Assembly: GCF_910591885.1 (NCBI RefSeq)
Contig: NC_063278.1
Span: 19,669,989 to 19,733,988, forward strand
DNA: 64,000 nucleotides
Reading direction: 5' to 3'
Origin: Bombus terrestris
Lineage: Eukaryota; Arthropoda; Insecta; Hymenoptera; Apidae
In this document: one piece after another, positions 1 to 11,946 of the stretch
Numbering within the stretch: the first letter of the stretch is position 1
Layout of the letters: each line of letters begins with the position of its first letter
Translations under genes and position numbers: made by a program
Notes under the pieces: generated by a model
Told to the model about the DNA's origin: nothing
What the model saw: the letters and a program-made list of their open reading frames with translations, nothing else
Databases searched by the model: none

Positions 1-3000
1 TTTACCCCAAAAACGAAAGAAATTAAAAAAGTATAAGATAAAACCATCGTAATACTAGCAATAGTTTCGAGTTAAATTCACGAAACAAATTATATAACTT
101 GCGGAGAAAGTAAATTTAAAAAGTCGTTAAACCATTAAATAACATTAATGATATAATCGATAGAATGCAAGATATGACAGAACATGGCGTAAATTGGACT
201 ATTTCTATTTTATTTTCTTAACTATTTCTACACTGCATGGAATGTTAACCTGTAACGAGATTATTTTAAACAAAACGACGACAAAATCCGAGAAAATATA
301 TTTAACCGATAATGAGATTATTTTCGTATTTAGTACGTAAAACACATAATTTTGTTCGATTTTTGCTACAAAGCAAATGTACACATGCAAATCAATCATT
401 AGTCACATAAATTTTATAATTATATAGTTACGTTATGTTTCATCTATTGCTAATTATTTCAATAATTCATTCGCGTCTCGTAATCTATTCAAGTAATCGA
501 AATTCTCCTCGAGATTCAATATATAGCTACGCACGTTTAGTTTGCTCGATTAAAGATCGAGTTCATATTAGAAAATTCTCGTTACCGTTGCCTACATCGA
601 TGATATCGCAAAAGAAAGAAAGAAATGCTCTTTAACTTTGCAAGTGACTGTCGGATTGGGAAAAAGTTTGAAGAAAAATGTTTGGATCGTAATTCTAGTG
701 ACTCAAGTACCTGTATACCTACCTACCATCGGTATTGAGGTAGCTTCGTACGAAAGCAATGCGAAGATATCGTGGCAGAGAACTTAATGCTGTTATCGCA
801 AAGTGGGAAGTACGTATTAAAAAAAAAAAGAAAAAAATCGTCGTTCCAAAAGAACGACCGGAGAAAAATGGAAAATAGTTCAGTGGCCAATTACTGCTGG
901 AATTTTTACGGACGATTTAACGCCGCTTACCTTCGTTCTGCAGCGAAGCTCCGTTACCATAGTGCTTTCCTTTCAGGAATCAACGAAGAAAAGAGAAGGA
1001 AGCGATGAGAGGAAAATAAAGAAGAGACGGGAAAAATTAGCTTGGGATCTCGTGGAAATCTCGTGTCCTGATATTTGCATGTGATCTCTCACCGCAGGTT
1101 TTACGGAGAAGGAATGGGCTCTCGAGAAACGAAGGAAAACGCCAAGGTGGAACTATCGACTTTCCATTTCCTTTTTCTACGTGTGCTGCTAAACTTATCA
1201 GCATTTACTCAGGACCGGTAAAAGTTGAAGAGACAATGAAAGTGATAAAGCGATATCGATAGAATGCATCATTCTAAACAGTTCCAGTTTCGTTGCTAAA
1301 CCAATCGAACAATTAAAAATCAGTAGAATTAATCAATATTGTATATTCCAACGTATGTATGTTTTCGCATGACGTTTCCTTTGGATTCATTACTATTTTA
1401 GCTTTAACACGTATACGTTTTCTGTTGTTTTCTCCCATCCTTTCTTTGCTTTTGATAAAATCTTGATGCTCTTCTGAATTTCATACTTTTTGGATGTTTT
1501 GTAACTTGTTAATTTTTTATTATACTTGCCATGCTGATAATGTCCGTATACTGTACATCGTAATGAAACACGCATAGTATCGCATGACAGTAACGTATCA
1601 CGACGGAATTGTATCTTTATATTCCTCTGTGCTTTTATATTGCTATTTCGTTATTAGTATGAAAACTACATAGCAATTTTTTAATAAGCCATTCTAATCT
1701 TATAATTTTCATTTGCACGAAGTAAAATCTTCCCAAGACATTTCAAAATAGTGGTATTTCGTGTTACAGCATAAATTAAATCAACCTTGCTCTCGGAACA
1801 TGAATTCTTCTCCGAACAGCAGTAAGAAAGAAAGTAAAATGTAAATTAATTTGAATCTCGGGAGAAGTTCGTGCCCTAATATTTCTATGTAAACTCTGGC
1901 GATAAAACTTAAATGAAACCAACTTTTCAGAGCCACTGTCGAAATAAGAATAGAATATTATGTAATACCTTTCGTGCAGATCTGCAGAGATATATTCCAC
2001 AAGCTTGCTAGTTGGCGAAACACAAAAATAGAAATAGATCGTAATGAAAAATTGGAAAATAAAGAACAAAACTCCGGTTTCTTTATTTTTCCAAATCTGT
2101 TGTTTTCATAGAGAAAAGTGATAAAAGTGAACAGTATGAAAAATACAAACTATTATAGGGAAAACGATATGCAGCATAAAGCTAAGATTTTATATCTCAT
2201 AAAGTTAATTGTGTATTTCCATTTATATTTCCATCCGAAAATAAAACAGGCCAGATCTACGGAGAAAGATATAAAATGTGATGAATTTTTTCTTATTGTT
2301 ATTGTTTTTTGTTCTATATTAGATGATTATATATCTTGAGGAATGTTATGAAAATATTATATGTACGTGGATCGCAAAAATCTTGAATAACTCACAGAAT
2401 TCAATTAGAGATAGTTACAGAAAGTAAATTTTATACGAATTAATTCGGGACAAATTGTTCAACTAGAATTCCCTCCTTATAGATATACCGTAAAATAATT
2501 AACTGTAAGAAACGAAGGAAAGATCGTTCGGGTCTTCAAAGGGAAAAATATTGTTTGAAACCAGGGCAATAATAAGCGTTATGCATCACTAGAACTTGTT
2601 TGTACTCAAGTGTACCACGAATACCTCGTTGGTGGAATTTATCTTTAATCGGACAAGTAATATTGCATCGTAAAACAGAAAGAAATACTTGATAGATTTC
2701 TAGAATATTTTCTCTTAATACAGAAATCTGGGTCCGCACGAATGTTTGAACGATTCTGGGAAGAAACGAGAAGAGCAGAAAACAAAAGAGATGGACGCAG
2801 AAGAAGAGAAATCGATTTGATTTCCCTGCACATCTGTTTTCCGGAATTTGCATACAAATTCGTGCCCAAAGATTTAAGAGAAACAGACATTCGCCGTCAG
2901 AAAAGAAAGTAGAGTTCGCTCCCTAGCCACGTGTCAATTGAATGTTTCCCGGTCTGAGAATTACGAACGAGAAACGCGGAACTCGAAAAGAGTTCAATAT

Positions 3001-6000
3001 GTACTTACATACATCTATCAATGAAAATCAATAGAATACGCGACGAGAAGGAAATGCGAAACATAGGGAAGGAAAAACTGGGCGTGATTCTGTAGCAGAG
3101 CATCTAAAATTTCCATGCAAATTCTTACTTCGGTATTTACGAGAAAAAGACATTGCAGACGAAGATAGAGAGAAAAGGAGAATAGTCCGAGATCTCCATT
3201 GCTGTGCACGTGCCACTGCAAAGTACGAAGAACTCTAGGGAAGAAAAGAAAATTACGGATGAAACGGTGTACACGTATGATAACATTTATGTAATTAAAA
3301 CTACAAGTGATTTTAAATAAAATTTTAACTTCGAAAGCGAGATCTGGCTATTTATCAATTGTAACACGAATAACAAGATTCTTTGATAGTATCATACGCT
3401 TTCGTAAAACTTTCAAAGACGTAAGTGATTATTTTTTGTTCAAACCTAAACTCTATTCAGAGGTACGTATTTACATATACAGGATGTAGCCGAGTAATAT
3501 GTACAAGTGGGCATGAAGTGATTTCTTATAAAAGGAAAAGTAATATATATAAAGTAATGTTATAAAATTTGTTCGTACGACACTTCGTTTCCGAAAAAAG
3601 CGAGTTTGAAAATTTTCCAAGCATACTTGACTATGGCTAATAACAGGCTGGAATGAATAACGAGATCTTATCTTATACGTGAAAATAAGTCGAAAATGTA
3701 GAATAAAATATTTTCAGAAAATGTTTTGTTTCCGGGAAAGATAAATTCAAAGGTTTATATTACACGTATACTAGACCAATTCTTAATTAAACATAGAAAG
3801 CCTTAAACGTATAAGTTTCATTCCATATTTTTTAGTTATTGTCACATGTAGAATGACTTCCTATTAATTGCTTATTCATACTCAGTCGAATACTTGCATA
3901 TGTTCTTGAAAACGAAATGTCATATGAAAAAGCTTTTTTGTATATTTTTTCTTCCTATTTTTTTATAAGGAATCACGTCACTCGTGACGTATCGGACGAT
4001 CGTACTCTGTATAATACAGAATATAATAATCAGCAAATAAAACATGTACGTACATCGGTTAAATAACAAAATAATCACAATGAATAAAAGAAGGGAAATA
4101 ATAAAAATTTTTTAATAATAAATTAACTTTCTTCGTGCTATAAACAATTAATTTTATGATAAATGAATAAAAAATCGTAGTTTTAATTTGTCACTCACGT
4201 TTAAAAATTCAACTTATGATAGTTATGCAAATATGCTATTTATACGAAACAAGCGACGTCCATTAGAAAAAAATTATAGAAATTATTTTTATCACTCCAA
4301 CAGATAGCTAAGTGTGTTAATTACTTTGATATTTAAACGAGGAGTCATAGAGATATAGTGAATATTTAATTTGAAAGTCAGGTATAACATTATGTCAATC
4401 TCAAAAGCACATCTAACTTTTGGTAATGAAAGTATTCCGTATAAATTCGCTTACGAGATTTTAAGATGAAGCATTATTATCGCGATTAAAATCTTTTGTA
4501 AGATGTTTTACAGAGAATTTTTTTATCAAAGTGAGATATAAGGAGGATTTTTCTAATGAGATATAAGGATTATCCCATTCCAAGTTAATCACTTTTGCAC
4601 CTTGATATTAAGAGTTTCCATAATATTGCAGAGAACTTAAATTCTTAACTTTAATTACTAATTCTTAATCTTGAATTGGTTGAAAACTACAGATGTGAAA
4701 AATTAGCAATTTTCATAGTTATCACCTTCGTTAATGAAGCTATTAAATAAGCAGACCACTTTTCTTTTGTTTTAATCGTGAAAAGCATGTCCTTCCCAAT
4801 GAATTGCTTCTATATTTAAAAATTATTTTTACGTTATAAAAAAGATAGGAATATGTATATTTTGCAAAGTCAGCCTTCGATCGGGATGATTAAAGGTTTT
4901 GGAAATTCTCTGTATTCCACCGTCTTCCCTCTGATTAAAATCTTTTTAATCCACAGTCTGGATAAATACTGAGATGCGCCTCCAGTTAAGTTAGTACAGT
5001 ATTCGGTCTACTGTCGTGTGTTGGTACAATAAAAAAAACCCAAATGTGTCTTATGGAAAAAATACGATTAACGAAATCGTGCACAATACAGTATTAAATC
5101 AAAAGAGGTCTACTGCAATCTCAAGTGTTACCTTCAAGGGCGTTCTATTTTGATAATTTGCACGATATTGTTTTCCAAATAAACGTTCATATTGTTAAAA
5201 CTTTAAGAATACTCCTACATTCCACAAAACAATAGCTAACCTTCTTTCATTATTATCTCTTTCCATTTTTTATTTCGTTTGCTAAAAACAATTAACCGTT
5301 GCCACGGTATAATGACGAAGTTATTACGGAATTTTGTAGATGTGTAATAGTTTTCCACTCATATTTATCTACTTTCCAGCGTAATTTATCTATCTTGAAG
5401 GATAATACAAAAATAGAATAGTTATGTAATATAACTATTTGAAAAGCATTTTAACGGCTTAATGAAAGTCACTTGTGTATCTGATACCTGAATAAGGAAG
5501 TGTTTATCGTTGTGCTTTGGTCATGACCTTAAAGTAATCGGCATTTAATTCAGAAACAATTAAAAAAGGAGGTAAATGTAAATTGCAGACTTATCTTTTT
5601 TACATTTCTAATCAATTTTTTAAATTTTGAATCGAAAATTAAATTGACAAAATAAAAACACCTATTCCTAACGAATAAATACAAGAGACATTAAAATCCA
5701 GATGTTTAATTATAATTTGATAGGCGATAAAATTTTACGCTTTCTGATTAATATGGAAATTAAAAAAATTTAATTTAGTAAAGCTAAATATTTGCATTTT
5801 ATAAAAACTCTGTATAAAACATATTTCAATATTAGAAAATTTTCTAACAAGTCATGGAACAAAATGATCAATATGGAATAATTTGCAAATTAGTAAAGAA
5901 AAATATTAGGGACGTTGTTTGAAATGACGCAACAATATTTACATATCAACTTTTATAAAAAATATGCACATAATCTGCGGTATTGATGAATCCATGTAAA

Positions 6001-6657
6001 ACCAGGTGAAAACAGACTGCTGAAAAAATAATCGGATTTATACATGTAAAAGCGCAAACAAGAATAAGAAATAAATTATAAATTTAAGAAAGTAAAAGTT
6101 TAAAAATACGAGACATCACCTGAAGATTTTCTCTTAAAATGTATATTTGAGAATTTTCATATGAATTCTTAACTCAGAATTTAGAAGCAAACGAAGATAG
6201 GAGGAAGCAAGAGTGATGGAATGGAAGCCTATCCGCGTTCATACATATATCTACATACATATACATACTTCTTCATACATATGATACATACATTTACTCT
6301 GTAACCATACATCTAAACTGAATAAGTTAAAAACTTTGCTTGCAATACATATCCTGTAAACTGTAAAGGAACGAAGTAATTTTTTTCCTATTTTTAATCA
6401 AAATTTACGGTTACCCCAATAACTTATTGAGAGTCGTGAAATAAATGAAACGTTAAAATGTTAGCTCTCTGTCGAGTGTTTACAGGAAGCAAAAATGTGC
6501 AAAGCGAAATCAATCAAAGATAGACAGAGTATAAAACAAGAAAAACAAACTTTTCAAATACACGCGTTCTATAATAACAATTTGCTTTTTCATGGTCCCG
6601 TCAAAATCAAATTGCCGATGAAATCCAAGCTGTTACTAGCGGTAACAGTTTCACATA
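1..6657. other. AT-rich region with no recognisable gene
   Basis: No reading frame here looks like a known protein; the longest are about 100 codons, with biased composition typical of chance frames in AT-rich DNA. Around 1.0-1.1, 1.8-1.9 and 2.7-3.2 kb there are loosely similar purine-rich stretches sharing a motif like TTCGTGCCC followed by A/T-rich sequence, perhaps old degenerate repeats. Positions 6235-6300 are rich in ATAC/CATA simple sequence. It could be intergenic DNA or part of a large intron of a gene outside the window. Confidence 0.6.
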
Positions 6658-7158
6658 CAGTAGCTTACAAAAGTATTCGAAAACTTATCATAAACATTTT
6701 ATATATATATATATATTATGTGCATTATACGAAACTTAGTAAAATTTCGTTAGCGCTGTAATAGGACCCGACTATTATGATTATTAATAGTAAAATGATT
6801 GATGTACGTAAAAGTTACAAAACATTTATTGCAAACATAAACATAGTGAAAAGTTAATATACAGCATAAATAGTAACTTTCAACGTACAATTAGTATCAA
6901 AGATAATCTCGCTATATATTGTGTCATACTAATATAGTAACTAATAGACTTGTTCAAGTACTTCGATGATTTTTGCAGAGTTTATACTTTTAACAAATAT
7001 TTTATAACTTCTATGTATATTTTCATATTAATTTCAAATCTTGTCAATATAATTACGACAGTCATCTCTCGTTACAGTGCTACATGAGATTTCAAAATGA
7101 GATTTGTAAATACTCACAATACAAAATGAGAGTGTTCAAATACTTTTGTGAGCCACTG
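6658..7158. mobile_element. Tc1-like MITE (non-autonomous)
   Basis: The ends are inverted repeats of about 28 bp: the left begins CAGTAGCTTACAAAAGTATT and the right, read in reverse complement, begins CAGTGGCTCACAAAAGTATT. About 24 of 28 positions match. Both ends abut a TA dinucleotide (6656-6657 and 7159-7160), the target duplication of the Tc1/mariner superfamily. The 501-bp interior is AT-rich, has a short TA microsatellite near 6700, and shows no transposase frame, so the element would depend on a transposase supplied elsewhere. Confidence 0.75.
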
Positions 7159-7922
7159 TATGTATATATATGAACATAAATTATTATGGTTTAAAAACTA
7201 TAGCTGAGCCACACGATAATGTTCTGATCGTGAAAAAGCATCGTCGATCGTAAATACATTTTATCATTTCTCATTTAATAAAATCCTAAACACACGTCGA
7301 GTAAAGAAAGGAAAGAAGGAATCAGTTAATTTTGTCATTGATCTAATAAATCAGCCTTTACATACGAATCGTAAAGATTGGATTTCAAGGGAGGAGCAGA
7401 GCCGGGCAGTCGTGAAAGAAAGGAGATAAGGTAGACAATCTCTCGCCTTTCGATTTTGTAGCTGTGGTATTTGTTTGAACGAGGAATACGGGGAATAAGG
7501 TGAAATAGAAGAAAGCCGTGTGGGTGGCAGATGTGCAGGCTTACCAGCAGATTTAAGAGGAACGCAAACCTAAACGCGCACGCGCATACATATACACACA
7601 TTTTGATGTTCGGGGCTACGTGCGGAGCTTTTACAAATGGGAAGATAAATATTAAATGAAAGTTGTGCACGCCGCGGTTGTTCGAAGTGGCTGAATGTCC
7701 AATAATGAATCCATAATCTACTTTAATAATGAAACTTACGAATTAGCCGCGTATGTTCTTCCAGAGATTTAAGAATATGTTTAGGTCGATTGCAGTTTAT
7801 TCAGTAGGTATCTATTGCATTATATATAATTGCAATATTGCTATAAATTAGATTGAAACTAATTAGATGGAAACGTGATAGAAATGATCGAATGTGATTT
7901 TTGATTTAAAAAAATAAATATA
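7159..7922. other. No gene seen
   Basis: A moderately less AT-rich patch near 7370-7700 gives an open antisense frame of about 110 codons, but its translation resembles no family I know and its composition is irregular. No RNA gene or regulatory site could be supported. Confidence 0.5.
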
Positions 7923-8935
7923 TGTCGGAGATGAAAGAACACGGGAACATTCCCTTTGGAACTTTGGGAAGATCCCTTAATACTGTAATATAGATTCCAC
8001 CATAGCCGTATTAAGAAATTGTTGTCATTCGATCTGACTGTATTTATTTGAGATTTATGATAGTAAGCTCGGGCTCGAGGCGACAACCGGTCGCCGAACG
8101 TAGCCGCGGTCAAGGGATGAACGTTTTGTCTAACAAAGGCATGAAGTAACTCTATAGCTCTCCTTAAAAGAAATAGTTGGGACGGTGCACGACAGTAAAC
8201 ATTTCAACGATTTCTGTCCCGTGGCTCGCCACACGCAGACTTTGTCCTTCGGGTAAGATGATTGGCAGATGTCAACGCATCTTTACAGTATATGTTTAGC
8301 TGGCCGAGGACCCGTTATAAATCCTAAGTTTCACTTATATAAAGTCCTTCAAACAGACAAATAGTCTTTGTCTCAATTATGGGAAGATAAGAGAAATCTA
8401 TCCTCCCGCGAACGACGCTTCTCGCTAGTAACTTTCCCTCAAGGGCTGCTAGCAACTTTTTCTAACCATTGATATGGAGATTGACCAATTAGCAGCAACG
8501 CCAATTTCCCTCACCTTCCGAACGAAGGCTTTCCTCGACGAATCCGAGGATCTCATGTCCTTAGACACACACCATATAGTTTTTCCTCGGTGGCATCATC
8601 GGGACGGAGAGTCATTCTCTCGTGCGATCTCTTCGACGAAAAGAGTAACGTCTTTACGATCAGTAAATATTTCACGTTTTGTTAACAAAGAGTCAGACTT
8701 GGACTTTGTGAGAACGTACATCTATCATCCCATCGACCGCGGTTTCGTTATTGAGCCTAGGATCATTGTCATTAGCTTCTCGAGTATCTAATTATCGCGA
8801 TTACTTGTCAAATTCTATCATAATCATATTTGCACTAGTAAATATCTCCTCTATTGCATAATGATAACGTCTAATGCAAATGGGGATTCGTTTCACGCCC
8901 TTAACCCTAACCCTAATCCTAATGTCAACCCGACA
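7923..8935. mobile_element. Solo-LTR-like element, 1-kb TGTCGG family, copy 1
   Basis: It starts TGTCGGAGAT and ends AACCCGACA, giving the TG...CA termini and short inverted repeat (TGTCGG/CCGACA) of an LTR. It aligns over its full length, with scattered substitutions, to 55973-56978, which has a clean 4-bp target duplication. Here the flanks (TATA/TATG) match only partly, suggesting an older insertion. No gag or pol is present beside it, so a solo LTR left by recombination is the simplest reading. Near the right end is a run of CCCTAA-like repeats (8901-8923), also present in the other copy. Short open frames inside it are not credible genes. Confidence 0.7.
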
Positions 8936-11704
8936 TATGTATATATAATAATATATATAATTTATGCTAACTTATTCTATGCGCAGTCTTGATATATACA
9001 TGTACAATGGTGGTTCTGGGATATCTACGTGCGACATTGGATGCTATTTTCTCTGCATCTGACTGTAAAATGTAAACACATATACAAAGCGAGTTGGAAA
9101 ACTAATGAAACTTTCACATTTTTTTCGCAGAGAACGGCTGAGTTGCGAACCACGGTTCCTTTAAAAATGAAGCAGCAAAAAAAAATTCAACCTAGAATTT
9201 TAAGGTCAAGATCAATTTTGCGAATACTTTTTGTTTGCAAATATCTAACAATCCAGAGGTGTAGAAATTATTTCCACTGTACATATTGACCACATTCAAA
9301 TATTGTTGACATAAATCAACCAGAGACCAAACACTTACGGACGGTACTGTAAATGCTACAAGTTTCTTCTTTTCTTAACGTAACATAATAACGGAAATAT
9401 GTTTATTTCAGTGACGACGCAGCTTTAAATGTCATCTAGAGCAATCAGTTCGACGCTATTCTGATTTCGAGGCACTTATAACAGGTATTTAGATTGTGTG
9501 TCAATAAAAGTACAGATGATATTGTACGGATACAAACGATACGAAATATGATAATCGAATAAGCCGGATTTGCGGTTTGAAATTCGAGACTTTGATAACA
9601 CCATTTGCCATTTATATTACGAGAGATCAACATTTGCGCAACATACTTAAAGGAAACTGAAGTAAAAACTAAAATTAGCATCTACCCTATTTCGCTATGT
9701 ATTGTAAGTTAAAACTACAGTTGACGGGGCGTTGTGACTAACGCAGTTAAGGTTTGAAAAGGGTGAAAGTTCGGAAAAATATTGGCGATCTAGAAAGGCT
9801 ATCACGGTAGCTAGTGACCCGAAATCACGTAGCTATCGGATATCGAAGGTTTGATTGTTTAACGTGAGAGAGTTTGGGGATGGCAAGCGACCCGGCGCGA
9901 CACCACGTTGCGCTGTCTTATATTATTTCTAGATGAACTAGCCTGGGGATGAGAAAAGCGAGGGTAACTTCTGTCAAAAGAAATATGAGGAACAGCACAG
10001 CATTTACCCAGGAATTTCGGAAGGGAACGGTGGTCGATTAATTCGGTCACGCAATAACATGCATGTCTAATAAAAAATTCCAATATACTTATAACAAATC
10101 AAAAATACTTTTAGTGTCAAAAATTTGCACTTCAAAATAATACTCGAAACTCAAACTAAACCTAATAAACAAATGTAACGCTTGAAAACAAGCAATTTAC
10201 AATAATTAATTATTGATTATTACTAGAAATGATTATGCCATTGTAGAAGTGTTGCTTTACGCTGTTTTTATGATATCGTGCTTTGGTATGCTCCATTTTA
10301 AAAGAGTGTTTTGTATGCCGTATTATGTATAATAGAATATTAATTTAATAATTGCTTTTTAGAAGTGTTTTAAAGATTAGTATCGTGTCAATGTCATGTA
10401 TAATGAGAAATATGTTCAATTCGTTTAAACTTGCTCTTTTAGAATTTAATTAATTAAGAAATAGAATTAACATTCTACTATTTTTACTTTTATATTTTAC
10501 ATTTTACTCTTTTTTATTCAGAACAGGAGTTTCAAGAACACATCTAACGTTATATTTACTGTAACTACTGGCTTAGTAAATTAATTTGTTCTTTGAATAC
10601 AATTACGAAGATCTGTATATTTTTCGTTGATAGGAAGTACGTATAGTGATCGAATTGTATCTAGCTCCGGCTAATTGTGCAAATGCCATCGAATTCATTC
10701 AATTGTCAAAGTGAATGATTGCTTTTATAATGCTGTTAACTGGTAAACTCGATCGATTTTTTATAGTGATTTGTGCCTCGGTTTCGGAAATAAATTTTAT
10801 TGGAATTGCTCCCTGATAATATATCTTCTCCAATCAACTGGGTAATTATTCAACATTTTCTCTACAGGTTTTTATTGAATTCTCCGAGGTAAAATGTTTT
10901 TTTAACGCAGGCTAATGTTTTATTACAGGAATTTTCAGTACGAATAAATATTCCGAAACTAGTACATTGAAGAATATTGCTCGTGCCTTTGCGGTTGAAA
11001 TGAAACAATGGTATTTAAAAATCTGTCAATATTCTAGGTTGTTTTCTTATTTTCATTCCATCTGTATCCAAATCGTTAATTCAACATGGGAACGAAACTA
11101 CGTATGTGTATGAGTAAACATTTACAAAAGTAATGACTTACGCAGTTGATTACAAACGTGCTGTGGAGATCTATCGTTCTATCTTTGTCATTTTGTATAA
11201 AGCCATTCTCGGCAGCCGATGTGAATCTAAATCCTATAAAGTTCATTGTTCGTATCGTTGTTTGAGTCAATTCTGCATGACTAATTGCATGTGGAACCCA
11301 ATGGTCGCTGATAAAGACAAAGTTGAGTCTATTCCTGAAACCCGTTGCTCCAGCTGATCTGTCTTAGCGATCGTGGGACTTTAAGTCCGTTTCTGAAGCC
11401 TCTTACTTCAGCTTAATCAGTGCTTTCGGTTAACTGTCTGTTCCTGAAGTTTGATGTTCCAAATGTTCGAACAGTTCTAACACTGGAATCCAATACTTCA
11501 ACCAGAGAATTCCGAAGAAGTCTTTGATCGTAGTCAGTGATTGATATAATCACTTTCGTCCAATAAATTAATCATTCTACCTTTTAGTATCGTTTAGTCG
11601 TGTTCGTTGCACGTCTACTAATTTTCACCTAAGAATATGAAAATTTAGCAATAACGGGAAATCCTCTGTACGTTTTGTTGGTTTCTATGGAGCCGTTAGA
11701 AATA
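8936..11704. other. No gene seen; possible Tc1-like end
   Basis: This stretch is AT-rich without convincing coding sequence. At 9330-9349 it carries a sequence that in reverse complement reads CAGTACCGTCCGTAAGTGTT, next to a TA. This looks like one end of another Tc1-like element, but I could not find a matching left end, so at most a truncated copy is present. The rest, including a slightly GC-richer patch near 9860-10080, shows nothing I recognise. Confidence 0.5.
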
Positions 11705-11946
11705 TTAGGTCATCCCATAAGTTCGTGCCGACTTTTGTGTATACATTTCATGTGTCGATTTATAAACATACGGCGATAAGGAACCAATGCACTTGAAAAA
11801 TGGGAAGAAGTTGTACAACGAGAGGGGGATTACATTTTTTTATGAAACTGAAAGGTATGTAAACAATCTTAATATCCGAATCTTAATCTTAATATCTTAA
11901 ACAATCATATATAACCGCTCGAAAACGAACTTATGGGATGACCTAA
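11705..11946. mobile_element. mariner deletion derivative (MITE) with 22-bp perfect inverted repeats
   Basis: The left end begins TTAGGTCATCCCATAAG and the right end is its exact reverse complement over 22 bp. TA dinucleotides flank both sides (11703-11704, 11947-11948), as expected for mariner target duplications. Inside, from about 11788, a plus-strand frame reads ALEKWEEVVQREGDYIFL followed by a stop. This resembles the C-terminal end of mariner transposases, which often finish with an ERW-x-EGDY-type motif. The element is therefore probably an internally deleted mariner that kept its termini and the last codons of the transposase. Perfect repeats suggest it is younger than the other remnants here. 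Confidence 0.88.

Noticed and set aside
8901..8923. CCCTAA-type run resembling telomeric repeats
   Set aside because: It is short, imperfect, and part of an LTR-like element; the second copy near 56940 has a similar run, so it is not an interstitial telomere.
9002..9349. Possible complete Tc1-like element between TACAATGG and CCGTCCGTAAGTG-type ends
   Set aside because: Only the right end looks like a Tc1 terminus; the left end does not match it, so a complete element is not supported.
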